Shown here piece by piece: positions 21,678 to 30,478 of a stretch of DNA of 64,000 bases. The notes beneath the pieces were generated by a model. That model saw only the letters and a list, made by a program, of their open reading frames with translations. It did no database searches and was not told the DNA's origin. Origin of the DNA: Actinoallomurus purpureus (lineage in GTDB: Bacteria; Actinomycetota; Actinomycetes; Streptosporangiales; Streptosporangiaceae); the NCBI RefSeq assembly GCF_024055795.1, contig NZ_JAMXMY010000023.1:96260-160259 (forward strand), read 5' to 3'. Each line of letters starts with the position of its first letter. Position 1 is the stretch's first letter. The position numbers and the translations under genes are program-made.

Positions 21678-22616
21678 TCAAGTCCAGTCAAGGGCGGCGC
21701 GGCGTCTCCAGTACTCGTCGGGTGGCGTCGCGAGCCCGCCCAGCACGGCAAGGTCGTCCTCGCTCAGCACGGCGCTCACCGCCGCGAGGTTGGACGCCAG
21801 CTGTCCGGCGTCGACCGCGCCGCTCAGCACCGTGCCCGCCCAGGGCCGGGCGAGCACGGCCGCCAGCGCGACCGCGTCCGGCCCGACCCCGTACGGCGCC
21901 GCGAGGTCCCGCAGCACCGCGGGCGGCTCGACCGCCAGCCGGCCGTTGGCCAGCCCCTCCTTGACCAGGACGTGGAGGCCGCGGGCATGGGCCTCGGCGA
22001 GCGCGTCACCCGCCGAGGGCTCCAGGACGTTCCAGGTCGACTGCACCACCGTGAACACCGGCCGCCCGTCCACCTCCAGGTCGAGCGCGCGCCGGATGGT
22101 CTCGGCCTGGGCCGGGCCGGACGTGGAGAAGCCGACCCGCACGCCCTCGGCGGCCAGACCGGCGAGCGCCCGCACCAGCCCCTCGTCGGTGAACAGCGGG
22201 CCGTACGCCATGAGGGAGTGCACCTGGTACACCGCCAGGCGGTCGCCGAGCAGCCGCTGGGTCTGCGCCAACTGCTCCCGGAACCTCGGCAGAGAGTGCT
22301 CCTTGACCTCGTGCACGTCCGCGTCCACGCGCCACTCGCCGACGTAGGCGTATCCCCACTTGCTGGAGACGGTGACGTCGCGGTGCCCGCGGTCGTCCAG
22401 CCATCCGGCCAGGAACTCCTCGGCCAGACCGTACGAGCGGGCCGCGTCGACCCAGCGGATCCCCTCGGCGTACGCCGCGTCCAGCACCCGCCAGGCGGCC
22501 GCCCGCATCGCCTCGACCGTCCGCTCGGCGGGCAGCGCGCCGTCACGGCCGAGGTTGATGTACGCCGGCCGCCCGAGCGCGGCCAGGCCCAGCCCGATCC
22601 TCCCGATCACCGTCAT
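21678..22616 (-). CDS. Aldo/keto reductase
   Basis: The protein is 312 residues and carries the aldo/keto reductase barrel: GLGLAALGRPAYINLG at the N-terminus, WVDAARSYGLAEEFLAGWL (Asp and Tyr of the catalytic tetrad), VSSKWGY (Lys), YQVHSL (His), FSTSGPAQ, and a C-terminal NADP-binding LSGAVDAGQLASNL. The substrate is unknown. ATG at 22616 follows a GGGGGG stretch; the open frame extends further upstream only through the remnant described next. The gene is leftward, divergent from the adenylate cyclase. Confidence 0.88.
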   Translation of the reverse strand: MTVIGRIGLGLAALGRPAYINLGRDGALPAERTVEAMRAAAWRVLDAAYAEGIRWVDAARSYGLAEEFLAGWLDDRGHRDVTVSSKWGYAYVGEWRVDADVHEVKEHSLPRFREQLAQTQRLLGDRLAVYQVHSLMAYGPLFTDEGLVRALAGLAAEGVRVGFSTSGPAQAETIRRALDLEVDGRPVFTVVQSTWNVLEPSAGDALAEAHARGLHVLVKEGLANGRLAVEPPAVLRDLAAPYGVGPDAVALAAVLARPWAGTVLSGAVDAGQLASNLAAVSAVLSEDDLAVLGGLATPPDEYWRRRAALDWT

Positions 22617-22692
22617 GCCCCCCACGGTGCCACGAGGCCGCCGGCCCCGTGACGGCCGGTATCCGGCGAGGCGGCCCGGGAGCCGGTGCCCC

Positions 22693-22853
22693 CGGCTGAA
22701 GCATTGGCCTCCGGGCCGCAGCGCCGCGGAAACCGGGTCGCGGGCGAGGACCGACCGGCCGCCGTCGACCGGCACGGTCACGCCGTCGATGAACGCCGCG
22801 TCGCCGGACAGGAGGCGGACGACGTTTTCGCCCGTGCGGGCGGCATCCGTCAC
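22693..22853 (-). pseudogene. C-terminal remnant of a short-chain dehydrogenase (SDR)
   Basis: In the same frame as the aldo/keto reductase but upstream of its start, the translation reads TGENVVRLLSGDAAFIDG followed by VTVPVDGGRSVL. That is the C-terminal signature of SDR enzymes of the glucose/3-oxoacyl reductase type (F-I-D-G-x-x-x-P-V-D-G-G). The N-terminal Rossmann fold and the Y-x-x-x-K site are missing; upstream sequence is the cyclase promoter on the other strand. This is a gene remnant, not a domain of the reductase. Confidence 0.55.
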
Positions 22854-22890
22854 ACTGATGCTTCACGAACGCGAGGACGGAGGTGGGCGG

Positions 22891-24489
22891 GTGGCCGCGA
22901 GAACCCAGGTGAAGGGGCTCCGCGGTTGGCTGGACGGACCGCCCGGCGCCTCCCGCGCCGTCCTCGAACGCCGGACGCGATGGCTCCTCATCGTGGCGGT
23001 CGGCGGTGCCAACCTCGCCGGCGCGCTGTTCGTCGTGATCTTCTCGACGTTCGTGATGCCGGACCCGCCGGGGATCGCCGACCCCGCCCACGTCCGGCTG
23101 GTCAACCTGATCGTCTTCTGCGCCTATCTGGGGCTCGGCGCGCCGATCGGCGTGGTCTGGGGGATGTGGCTGTTCCGCCCGGTGCGCACGCTCGCCGGCC
23201 ACGAGCACGATCCCAGCGAGAAGGAACGCCGTGCCGTGCTGCGCGGGCCCCTGCGGCTGATGGCGATGCAGGGCACGCTGTGGGGCTTGGGCGCGGCCGG
23301 CTGGGCCGTCATCGACGTCTCGTACTCCGGGCTGCTCGCCCTGAAGGTCAGCATGATCACCGTGCTCGGCGGAGTCACCACCTGCGCGATCGTCTACCTG
23401 CTCACCGAGCGCCTGCTGCGGCCCATCGCGGCCGTCGTGATGGCGACGGGCCCGGCGGCGTACGACGGATGGTTCGGCATCACGCCGCGCGCCATGCTCG
23501 CGTGGGCGCTCGGCAGCGCGGTGCCGCTCCTCGGCCTCATCTCCGCCGCGGTGGCGGCGCTGGTCGTCGACGGCATGTCCCCCACCCAGCTGGCCGTCAC
23601 CATCCTGGCGCTCGGCGGGGTGGCCCTGTTCGTGGGGTTCCAGGTGACCTACATCGCCACCCGCGCGATCGCCGACCCGGTCCGGTCCGTACGGGAGGGG
23701 CTCGCGCGGGTCGAGCGCGGCGACCTGCGGGCGTCGGTCCCGGTCTATGACGCCAGCGAGCTCGGCCGATTGCAGGCCGGGTTCAACCACATGGCGGCGG
23801 GGCTGCGGGAGAACGAACGGCTGCGCGACCTGTTCGGCCGGCACGTGGGCGAGGACGTCGCCCGGCACGCGCTGGAGCACGGCGTCGTGCTGGGCGGTGA
23901 GACCTGCGAGGCCGCCGTCCTCTTCGTCGATCTCAAGGGCTCGACGCACCTGGCCGCGACCAAGCCGCCCGGCGAGGTCGTCGCGCTGCTCAACGCGTAC
24001 TTCGGAATCGTCGTCGAGGTGGTCTCCCGGCACGGCGGCCTGATCAACAAGTTCCAGGGCGACGCCGCCCTGGCGATCTTCGGTGCGCCCGAGCCGCTCG
24101 ACGACCCGGCGGGCCAGGCGCTGGCCGCCGCCCGTGAGCTGTCCCGGCGCCTGCGCGCGGAACTCCCCCAGCTGATCGCCGGAATCGGTGTGTCGGCCGG
24201 TCAGGTCGTCGCCGGGCACATCGGCGCGGAGCAGCGCCTGGAGTACACCGTGATCGGGGACCCGGTCAACGAGGCCGCACGGCTCAGCGACCTCGCCAAG
24301 ACGGCGCCCGACCTGCTGCTCGCCTCGGCCACGGTGGTCTCGGCCGCCGACCCGGCCGAGGCTGCGCACTGGCGGCTCGGCAGCGCCGTGACGCTTCGCG
24401 GCCGCACCAGCCGGACGCGTCTCGCCGCGCCGTTCCGCCGGCCGCCGCCCACCGGCATCGACCGGGTGATCAACCGCATCCGCCGCTGA
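22891..24489 (+). CDS. Membrane class III adenylate cyclase with HAMP domain
   Basis: This 532-residue protein has six membrane helices (about 20-250), a HAMP linker (IADPVRSVREGLARVERGDL) and a C-terminal class III nucleotide cyclase domain. Visible catalytic features are the metal-binding FVDLKGST, the INKFQGDAALAIFG loop with the second Asp, and GIGVSAGQVVAGHIGAEQRL ending in YTVIGDPVNEAARL, with an Asn and Arg for the transition state. The layout is that of the six-helix/HAMP cyclases of mycobacteria. GTG at 22891 with GGAGGT six bases upstream is chosen over ATG at 22858, which lacks a ribosome binding site. It should make cAMP in response to a membrane signal. Confidence 0.88.
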   Translation: MAARTQVKGLRGWLDGPPGASRAVLERRTRWLLIVAVGGANLAGALFVVIFSTFVMPDPPGIADPAHVRLVNLIVFCAYLGLGAPIGVVWGMWLFRPVRTLAGHEHDPSEKERRAVLRGPLRLMAMQGTLWGLGAAGWAVIDVSYSGLLALKVSMITVLGGVTTCAIVYLLTERLLRPIAAVVMATGPAAYDGWFGITPRAMLAWALGSAVPLLGLISAAVAALVVDGMSPTQLAVTILALGGVALFVGFQVTYIATRAIADPVRSVREGLARVERGDLRASVPVYDASELGRLQAGFNHMAAGLRENERLRDLFGRHVGEDVARHALEHGVVLGGETCEAAVLFVDLKGSTHLAATKPPGEVVALLNAYFGIVVEVVSRHGGLINKFQGDAALAIFGAPEPLDDPAGQALAAARELSRRLRAELPQLIAGIGVSAGQVVAGHIGAEQRLEYTVIGDPVNEAARLSDLAKTAPDLLLASATVVSAADPAEAAHWRLGSAVTLRGRTSRTRLAAPFRRPPPTGIDRVINRIRR

Positions 24490-24627
24490 CGAGCGCGCGA
24501 TCGTCCGTGCCGGCAGACCTCCCGGGGCACGCGTCGCCCGTCCGGTCACCGGGGCGACAGCGGCGGATCACACTCCGGGCGCATCCCGGCTGCGCAACGG
24601 TCATGGCGATGAGGGATATTGGGGCGC

Positions 24628-25431
24628 ATGAGCGAGCGTAAGCCGATCGACTGCTGGTTGACGGACATGGACGGGGTGCTGGTGCACGAGGGCCAGCCCG
24701 TGCCTGGGGCCGAGGATTTCCTCGGCCGGTTGAAACAGGCCGGCAAGCCGTTCCTGGTGCTCACCAACAACTCGATCTACACGCCGAGGGACCTGCACAT
24801 GCGGCTGCGGGCGGCCGGGCTCGACATACCGATCGAGTCGATCTACACGTCCGCGCTGGCCACCGCGCAGTTCCTCGACAACCAGCGCCCGCACGGCTCG
24901 GCGTACGTCCTGGGCGAGGCCGGGCTGACGACCGCCCTGCACGAGATCGGGTACATCCTGACCGACCTCGACCCCGACTACGTCGTCCTGGGCGAGACCC
25001 GGACCTACAGCTTCACCGCGATCACCCGGGCGATCCGCCTCATCAACAACGGGGCGCGGTTCATCGCCACCAACCCCGACCCGATCGGCCCGTCCATCGA
25101 GGGCGCGCTGCCGGCCACCGGCTCGGTGGCCGCGCTGATCACCAAGGCCACCGGCGTGGACCCGTACTTCGTCGGCAAGCCGAACCCCCTGATGATGCGC
25201 AACGCCCTCAACACCGTCGGCGGGCACAGCGAGAGCACCGCGATGATCGGCGACCGCATGGACACCGACGTGGTGTCCGGCATGGAGGCCGGTCTCTACA
25301 CGATCCTGGTGCTGACCGGAGTGACCACCGAGGCCGAGATCGAGCGCTATCCGTTCCGGCCGCAGCGGGTGGCCGCCTCCATCGCCGACCTGGTCGACAT
25401 GGTGGACCTGCCGGACCTGGCGGAGGGCTGA
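24628..25431 (+). CDS. HAD-IIA family phosphatase (NagD-like)
   Basis: The 267-residue protein begins with the HAD motif I WLTDMDGVL (two Asp), followed by motif II FLVLTNNS, the IIA cap domain (about 75-180), motif III GKPNPLMM (Lys) and motif IV MIGDRMDTDV. The family dephosphorylates small phosphometabolites such as nucleotide or sugar phosphates; the substrate here is unknown. The ATG at 24628 follows a GGGGCGC stretch. The 3' end overlaps the ApbE gene in antisense by 85 bp. Confidence 0.9.
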   Translation: MSERKPIDCWLTDMDGVLVHEGQPVPGAEDFLGRLKQAGKPFLVLTNNSIYTPRDLHMRLRAAGLDIPIESIYTSALATAQFLDNQRPHGSAYVLGEAGLTTALHEIGYILTDLDPDYVVLGETRTYSFTAITRAIRLINNGARFIATNPDPIGPSIEGALPATGSVAALITKATGVDPYFVGKPNPLMMRNALNTVGGHSESTAMIGDRMDTDVVSGMEAGLYTILVLTGVTTEAEIERYPFRPQRVAASIADLVDMVDLPDLAEG

Positions 25432-26177
25432 CCGGGGTCGTCGGAACGCAGGCCGGCGGTGGCCCAGGTCCGCCCGTCGAGCTCGATGCCGTACGCCTCG
25501 TACCCCGGAAGGGCGTCGATCCAGTCGCGGGCGTCCTCCCCCATGACGAACGCGGCGGTCGCGTAGGCGTCGGCGAGGGTGAGGCTCGGCCCGACGACGG
25601 TGACGCCGGCGAGGCCGTCCGCCGGCCGGCCGGTGCGCGGGTCGATGATGTGCGCTCCGCGTTCGGCGGTCCCGGAGGTCGCCACGGCCATGTCGCGCCC
25701 GGCGACGACGGTGGCAACCGTGCCGGGACGCAGGGGATGGGCGATTCCCACGCGCCAGGGGCGGCCCGGCTCGGGGCCGCCGGCCAGCTGGATGTCGCCG
25801 CCCCCGTTGACGTGGTGGTTCAGGGAGCCGGCGGCTCGGAGCATCCCGCCGGCCCGTTCGATCGCCCAGCCCTTGACCACGCCGGACGGGTCGAGTGTCC
25901 CGTCCGCGTAGGCGCTGAAGCAGCCGCGGGTGGCGTCGCCGAGCCGCTCGCACAGGGCGAGGACCTCTCCCACCTCCGGCGCGCAGTCGCCGACGTCCAC
26001 CTCGCCGCGCGCGAGCCGGCTGACGTCGCTGTCCGGCCGGTACGTCGAGAAGGTGGCGTCGACCCAGTGCAGCCAGGCGATGACCTCGTCCAGCACGCCG
26101 GCCCGGGGATACGGTTCACGCAGGTCGAAGGAGAAGACCGTCCCCATGCAGGGCTCGGCGTGCCGCTGCGCCGTCAC
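25347..26177 (-). CDS. apbE: FAD:protein FMN transferase (ApbE)
   Basis: ApbE attaches FMN covalently to a Thr or Ser of FMN-binding domains, using FAD. Family motifs are MGTVFSFDL near the start, DATFSTYRPDSDVSRL, DPSGVVKGWAIERA, NGGGDIQLAG, VATSGTAERGAHIIDP and DAYATAAFVMG. The 276-residue protein is slightly shorter than usual and lacks an obvious signal peptide. The last 30 residues or so are a low-complexity tail encoded antisense to the HAD gene. The start is GTG at 26177, overlapping the TGA of the FMN-binding gene upstream, so enzyme and substrate are coupled. Confidence 0.93.
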   Translation of the reverse strand: MTAQRHAEPCMGTVFSFDLREPYPRAGVLDEVIAWLHWVDATFSTYRPDSDVSRLARGEVDVGDCAPEVGEVLALCERLGDATRGCFSAYADGTLDPSGVVKGWAIERAGGMLRAAGSLNHHVNGGGDIQLAGGPEPGRPWRVGIAHPLRPGTVATVVAGRDMAVATSGTAERGAHIIDPRTGRPADGLAGVTVVGPSLTLADAYATAAFVMGEDARDWIDALPGYEAYGIELDGRTWATAGLRSDDPGQPSARSGRSTMSTRSAMEAATRCGRNG

Positions 26178-26638
26178 TTGCCCGCCTTGTCGAGCGCGCT
26201 CTGCAGCGACTGGATGTATCCCTCACTGGTGTAGGTCGCGCCGGAGACCGTGTCGATCTGCGCGCTCTGCGCGGACAGCGTCTCCTGGTTCAGCTGTGGT
26301 ACGGCGAAGGTGTTGATCTCCCGGTCCCGGGGATTCCCGTCCGGCACCTGGACCGTCTCGACCTTGGTGATCTTGCCGCTCTTCAGCGTGACCCGCACCT
26401 GGACCGGTCCCCACCGGGTGTCGATGGTGCTCCCGGTCACGGTCCGGGTCGTGGACGTGGCGGTCTTGCCGGTACCGGTCGTACCGGCGCTCGGCGCCGG
26501 GGCGGCCGAGTCGCCGCCCGAACCCGTCGTTCCGGTACCCGCGGCGGTGCCGCTGCTGGACGCCGAGTGCGTCTTGAAGCTCAGCAGCAGGACCAGCCCT
26601 GCGACGGTACCGACGATGGCGAGGATGGCCCTCTTCAT
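26174..26638 (-). CDS. Membrane-anchored FMN-binding domain protein
   Basis: This 154-residue protein has an N-terminal membrane anchor or signal (residues 4-22), a Gly/Ser/Thr-rich linker (25-66) and an FMN_bind domain. The flavinylation motif DTVSGATYT lies at 129-137, with Thr135 the expected attachment site. The domain should sit outside the membrane. With ApbE downstream (GTGA overlap) and the ferric-reductase-like gene upstream (15 bp gap), it probably receives electrons across the membrane and passes them to an extracellular acceptor. Confidence 0.92.
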   Translation of the reverse strand: MKRAILAIVGTVAGLVLLLSFKTHSASSSGTAAGTGTTGSGGDSAAPAPSAGTTGTGKTATSTTRTVTGSTIDTRWGPVQVRVTLKSGKITKVETVQVPDGNPRDREINTFAVPQLNQETLSAQSAQIDTVSGATYTSEGYIQSLQSALDKAGK

Positions 26639-26653
26639 CAGATGCTCTCTTTC

Positions 26654-28024
26654 TCAGAACTCGAATGACTCGTCGTGGACGCGGCGGCGGGGCACGCCCG
26701 CCTGACGCAGGGCCGCCTTGGCGGCCCGCACCATGCCCTCCGGTCCGCAGACGTAGACGTCGTGGGTGCTCAGGTCCGGCAGGATCCTCGTGAGGACCGC
26801 CGGGGACAGCGGGTCTCCGCCGAGGTCCCGGCGCGAGCCGACGAGGTAGTGCAGCGCCGCGCCCCGGGCCGCCGCGATCCGGCCGAGCTCCTCCTGGAAG
26901 ACGACGTCGGACCAGTCGGTCGCCCGGTACACCAGGGTCAGGTCGCCGGGAGCGGCCGGGAGGGTCTCGAACAGCGCGCGGACCGGGGTGATGCCGACCC
27001 CGCCGGCCAGCAGCAGCACCTTCCGCTGCCGGCGCCGCCCCTCGGTGAACGCACCGTACGGGCCCTCGGCGAAGACGCGGGTGCCGGGCCGCAGCCGGGA
27101 CAGCGCGCCACTGTGCTCACCGAAGGTCTTGACCGTGATGCGGAGCATGTCCGGCCGAGGCGGCGCCGACAGCGAGTACGGGTTGGAGGCCCACCACAGG
27201 TCACGGGTGAGGAACCGCCAGCGGAAGAACTGGCCCGCCTCGGCGCGCAACTCGTCCAGGTGCCGTCCCTGGACCCACACCGACACGACGCCGGGAGCCT
27301 CCCGGTACACGCCCTCGACGCGCATCCGGTACCGGAGGGCGCCGCGCACCGGCATCACGCACCGGTACCAGACGAGCAGGGCGCCGACCGTGATGTACAA
27401 CGCGGCCCACAGGGCGCGGGCAGGCAGGCTGGTCATGAAGTCCGCGCCGGTCGCGAACTGGTGGCTGAACGCCAGCGCGATCGCCAGGTAGGTGTAGAGG
27501 TGCAGGTAGTACCACGTCTCGTAGCGCATCCTGCGGCGCGCGGCGCGGGCGGACACGATGCCCACGCCGACGAAGAGCAGGCCCGCGACGCTCGCCATCA
27601 GCACGTCCGGATAGCTCACCAGGAGCGTCGTGGTCTGGTGGACGACGTCGGTGTGCGCCGTGACGGCGTATCCCCAGATGATCAGCAGCGCGTGCGCCAC
27701 GACGAGGGAGACCATGTACCGGCCGCCCATGGCGTGCCATCGGGCGAGCCGGTCGGTGCCGACGCCGCGCTCGAGCGCCGGGATCCGGGCCATGAGGGCG
27801 ACGAGGACGACGGTCGCGTAGCCGGCGAGCAGGCCGGTGATGCGTCCCGCGTTGGTGAGCCAGTCCCCGAATCCCGTGATGGACGGAGTGTCGTGCCACC
27901 ACAGTGCGATCACCGCGGCCACGCCCAGGCCGACCGGGACCAGCACGTGCTCGGGCCGGGCGCGCACCGGCCGCCGGCCGGTCCGTGGCCGGTGCACCGC
28001 GGTCCGTTCGTCGAGAGTCGTCAC
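26654..28024 (-). CDS. Ferric-reductase-like transmembrane flavoprotein oxidoreductase
   Basis: The 456-residue protein has six membrane helices with heme-ligand-like His residues (WHAMGGRYMVSLVVAHALL and YYLHLYTYLAIALAFSHQF). It continues with an FAD-binding barrel (FFRWRFL and NPYSLS) and an NAD(P)-binding domain (LLLAGGVGITPVRAL, then VYVCGPEGMV). It ends in ESFEF, typical of ferredoxin reductases. It should carry electrons from NAD(P)H through FAD and heme to the outer face. GTG at 28024 follows GGGGAG. It heads an operon with the FMN-binding protein and ApbE. Confidence 0.9.
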   Translation of the reverse strand: MTTLDERTAVHRPRTGRRPVRARPEHVLVPVGLGVAAVIALWWHDTPSITGFGDWLTNAGRITGLLAGYATVVLVALMARIPALERGVGTDRLARWHAMGGRYMVSLVVAHALLIIWGYAVTAHTDVVHQTTTLLVSYPDVLMASVAGLLFVGVGIVSARAARRRMRYETWYYLHLYTYLAIALAFSHQFATGADFMTSLPARALWAALYITVGALLVWYRCVMPVRGALRYRMRVEGVYREAPGVVSVWVQGRHLDELRAEAGQFFRWRFLTRDLWWASNPYSLSAPPRPDMLRITVKTFGEHSGALSRLRPGTRVFAEGPYGAFTEGRRRQRKVLLLAGGVGITPVRALFETLPAAPGDLTLVYRATDWSDVVFQEELGRIAAARGAALHYLVGSRRDLGGDPLSPAVLTRILPDLSTHDVYVCGPEGMVRAAKAALRQAGVPRRRVHDESFEF

Positions 28025-28060
28025 AGTGGTCTCCCCGTATGCTTTGGTCGTTCGGTTGCC

Positions 28061-28086
28061 AACTTTCGGTCCCGAACCTGAAAGTT
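28061..28086. promoter_or_regulatory. Inverted repeat upstream of the ferric-reductase operon
   Basis: AACTTTC (28061-28067) and GAAAGTT (28080-28086) form a perfect 7+7 inverted repeat with a 12-nt spacer, 37-62 bp upstream of the GTG of the ferric-reductase-like gene. Position and symmetry suit a dimeric repressor or activator site. The regulator is unknown. Confidence 0.4.
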
Positions 28087-28145
28087 CCTTCTGAACCGCT
28101 TGTGCGCCCCCGCTGAGACCGCTGTGACCTGCGCTGATGTGAACA

Positions 28146-28165
28146 CTCAGAGGGATTTCTCAGAG
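28146..28165 (+). promoter_or_regulatory. Direct repeat, candidate response-regulator site
   Basis: CTCAGAG occurs twice (28146-28152 and 28159-28165), about 40-60 bp upstream of the response-regulator gene. OmpR-family regulators bind tandem repeats of this kind and often regulate their own gene. A near-identical pair lies at 39122-39139 ahead of the AMP-ligase gene. Confidence 0.45.
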
Positions 28166-28203
28166 AATTCAAAGCCTGACCAGAACTGCGACGAGCAGCG
28201 TAG

Positions 28204-28965
28204 GTGACGATGAACGACCCTCGACCCCCCGATTCGCCGGCCGCCCGGCACCCCCTGATGACCCGTCCCGACGGCTCTCCCGTGCGCGTGCTGGTGGTCG
28301 ACGACGAAGCGAGCCTCGCGGAGGTCCTCGCCAGCGTCCTGCGCTTCGAGGGCTGGGAGGTCATGACCGCCGGCGGCGGCGCGGACGCGGTGAAGGCGGG
28401 CCGGGAGTTCCGGCCCGACGCGGTCCTGCTCGACGTGATGCTCCCGGACTTCGACGGGCTGGAGGTGCTCCGCAGGCTGCGGGCGGACAACCCGGACGTG
28501 TGCGTGCTGTTCCTGACCGCGCGCGACGCCGTCGAGGACCGCATCGCGGGCATCACCGCCGGCGGCGACGACTACGTCACCAAGCCGTTCAGCCTCGAGG
28601 AGGTGATGGCCCGCCTGCGCGGCCTGCTCCGACGCTCAGGGCGGGCCCGCGCGCAGAGCGGTGAGGTCCTCGCCGTCGGGGACCTCACCATGGACGAGGG
28701 CGCCCGGGAGGTGCACCGGGGCGGCGACCTGATCGAGCTGACGGCCACCGAGTTCGAGCTGCTGCGCTACTTCATGCGCAACCCCCGCCGGGTGCTGTCC
28801 AAGCCCCAGATCCTCGACCGGGTCTGGAACTACGACTTCGGGGGGCAGGCCCACGTCGTCGAGCTGTACGTCAGCTACCTCCGCAAGAAGATCGACGCGG
28901 GACGCGAGCCCCTGATCCACACCGTGCGCGGCGTCGGTTACGTCCTGCGGCCGCCCGCCTCATGA
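28204..28965 (+). CDS. OmpR/PhoB-family response regulator
   Basis: The 253-residue protein has a receiver domain (about 28-140) with acidic DD pair in VLVVDDE, phospho-acceptor Asp77 in VLLDVMLPD, Thr in LFLTARD and Lys in VTKPFS. A winged-helix DNA-binding domain (about 155-250) contains TATEFELLRYFM and HTVRGVGYVL. GTG at 28204 and ATG at 28210 are both possible starts; the receiver domain begins well after either. The downstream kinase gene overlaps by 4 bp, making a standard pair, most like actinobacterial TcrA/TrcR-type regulators. Confidence 0.95.
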   Translation: MTMNDPRPPDSPAARHPLMTRPDGSPVRVLVVDDEASLAEVLASVLRFEGWEVMTAGGGADAVKAGREFRPDAVLLDVMLPDFDGLEVLRRLRADNPDVCVLFLTARDAVEDRIAGITAGGDDYVTKPFSLEEVMARLRGLLRRSGRARAQSGEVLAVGDLTMDEGAREVHRGGDLIELTATEFELLRYFMRNPRRVLSKPQILDRVWNYDFGGQAHVVELYVSYLRKKIDAGREPLIHTVRGVGYVLRPPAS

Positions 28966-30473
28966 CCCGGCATCGCGTCCTCCGGCGGCGGATCCGCGTG
29001 CCGCTGGGACGGCTCCGCGTCCGCACGCTGCGCGGCAGGCTGATCGTGGGATCGCTCCTGCTGTTCACGCTCGCCTGCGGCATCGTGAGCGTCGTCACGG
29101 CCCTGTCCCTGCGGGGCTTCCTCATCGGCCGGCTCGACCAGCAGCTGCAGGACGCCAAGGGCCGGTACGCCATCGGCCTCGAGCACGCCGTGGAACGCGA
29201 GCACTTCGACAAGGTAAACGGTCAGTCCGTCGGCACGTTCGGCGCCCGCCTGGCCGACGGTCGGATCACGCAGTGCGGCGTCGTCCGGGACCCCCGGGAC
29301 CCCGGCGGGGAGCTCACCCTGGCCGCGGCGGACCGGACGCGGCTGAAGACGCTGCCCGCCGACGGCCGGGCACGGACCGTCGTGCTGGAGGCCCTCGGCA
29401 AGTACCGGATCACCGCGAACCCGGGAGAGGACCACGACGTCCTGGTCACCGGGCTCCCCATGCACGGCGTCGACGAGGTGGTCGGCCGGCTCGAGATGGT
29501 CGAGGTCGCGGTGTTCGGCGTGGTCCTCGTCGGTGGCGGGGTCGCCGGCGCCACCTTCATCCGGCTCTCCCTGCGCCCGCTGCGACGCGTCGCCGCGACC
29601 GCCATGCACGTCTCCGAGCTGCCCCTGGCCAGCGGAGAGGTCGTGCTGCCCGCCCGGGTGCCGGACACCGAGACCGGCACCGAGGTCGGGCAGGTGAGCA
29701 CCGCGTTCAACCACATGCTCGAACACGTCGAGTCGGCGCTCGCCCAGCGGCACGCCAGCGAGGGCCGGCTGCGCCGGTTCATCGCCGACGCGAGCCACGA
29801 GCTGCGCACTCCCCTCGCCAGCATCCGCAGCCACGCGGAGCTGGCCCGCCGGGACCCCGGCGAGACCGGTCCCAGGATCGATCACGCCCTGCGCCGGATC
29901 GAGGCGGAGGCTGCGCGGATGGGGCACCTCGTCGACGATCTGCTCCTCCTGGCGCGTCTCGACGCCGGACGCCCGCTGGCGCACGAACCGGTCGATCTGA
30001 CCCGGCTGGCCATCGACACGACCAGCGACGCGCGGGCCGCCGGATCCGACCACCACTGGGCGCTCGACCTGCCGGAGGATCCGGTCACGGTGCACGGGGA
30101 CGAGTTCCGGCTGCATCAGGTGATCGGGAATCTGCTCACCAACGCCCGCACCCACACCCCGCCGGGCACCAACGTCACGGTGCGCGTCGGCGCGGCCGGT
30201 GCGGACGGGACGGTGCTCCTCGAGGTGATCGACGACGGCCCCGGGATCCCCGCCGAACTCCGCGACGACGTCTTCGAACGCTTCGTACGCGGTGACGGCT
30301 CGCGGTCGCGCAAGGCCGGCGGCACCGGGCTCGGGCTGGCGATCGTGTCGGCCGTCGTCCACGCCCACGGCGGCTCCGTCGACCTCGTCACCGAGCCGGG
30401 ACGCACCTGCTTCCGAATCCGGCTTCCGGTGGGGTCACCCGACCAGAAACCCCCGGAACCGGGACCCGAGTGA
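28962..30473 (+). CDS. Sensor histidine kinase, partner of the upstream regulator
   Basis: This 503-residue kinase has two membrane helices (about 27-50 and 180-203) enclosing an extracellular sensor region of about 130 residues. A HAMP domain follows, then the phospho-acceptor His279 in ASHELRTPL and an ATPase domain with NLLTNARTH (N box), DDGPGIP (G1) and GGTGLGLAI (G2). The start is ATG at 28962, overlapping the regulator stop (ATGA). The signal is unknown. Its last codons run into a degenerate tandem repeat just beyond the stop. Confidence 0.95.
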   Translation: MTRHRVLRRRIRVPLGRLRVRTLRGRLIVGSLLLFTLACGIVSVVTALSLRGFLIGRLDQQLQDAKGRYAIGLEHAVEREHFDKVNGQSVGTFGARLADGRITQCGVVRDPRDPGGELTLAAADRTRLKTLPADGRARTVVLEALGKYRITANPGEDHDVLVTGLPMHGVDEVVGRLEMVEVAVFGVVLVGGGVAGATFIRLSLRPLRRVAATAMHVSELPLASGEVVLPARVPDTETGTEVGQVSTAFNHMLEHVESALAQRHASEGRLRRFIADASHELRTPLASIRSHAELARRDPGETGPRIDHALRRIEAEAARMGHLVDDLLLLARLDAGRPLAHEPVDLTRLAIDTTSDARAAGSDHHWALDLPEDPVTVHGDEFRLHQVIGNLLTNARTHTPPGTNVTVRVGAAGADGTVLLEVIDDGPGIPAELRDDVFERFVRGDGSRSRKAGGTGLGLAIVSAVVHAHGGSVDLVTEPGRTCFRIRLPVGSPDQKPPEPGPE

Positions 30474-30478
30474 CGGCG

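Noticed and set aside
22543..24549. 668-codon minus-strand frame opposite the adenylate cyclase
   Set aside because: It is antisense to a well-conserved cyclase, and its translation is a typical Arg/Gly/Pro-rich shadow.
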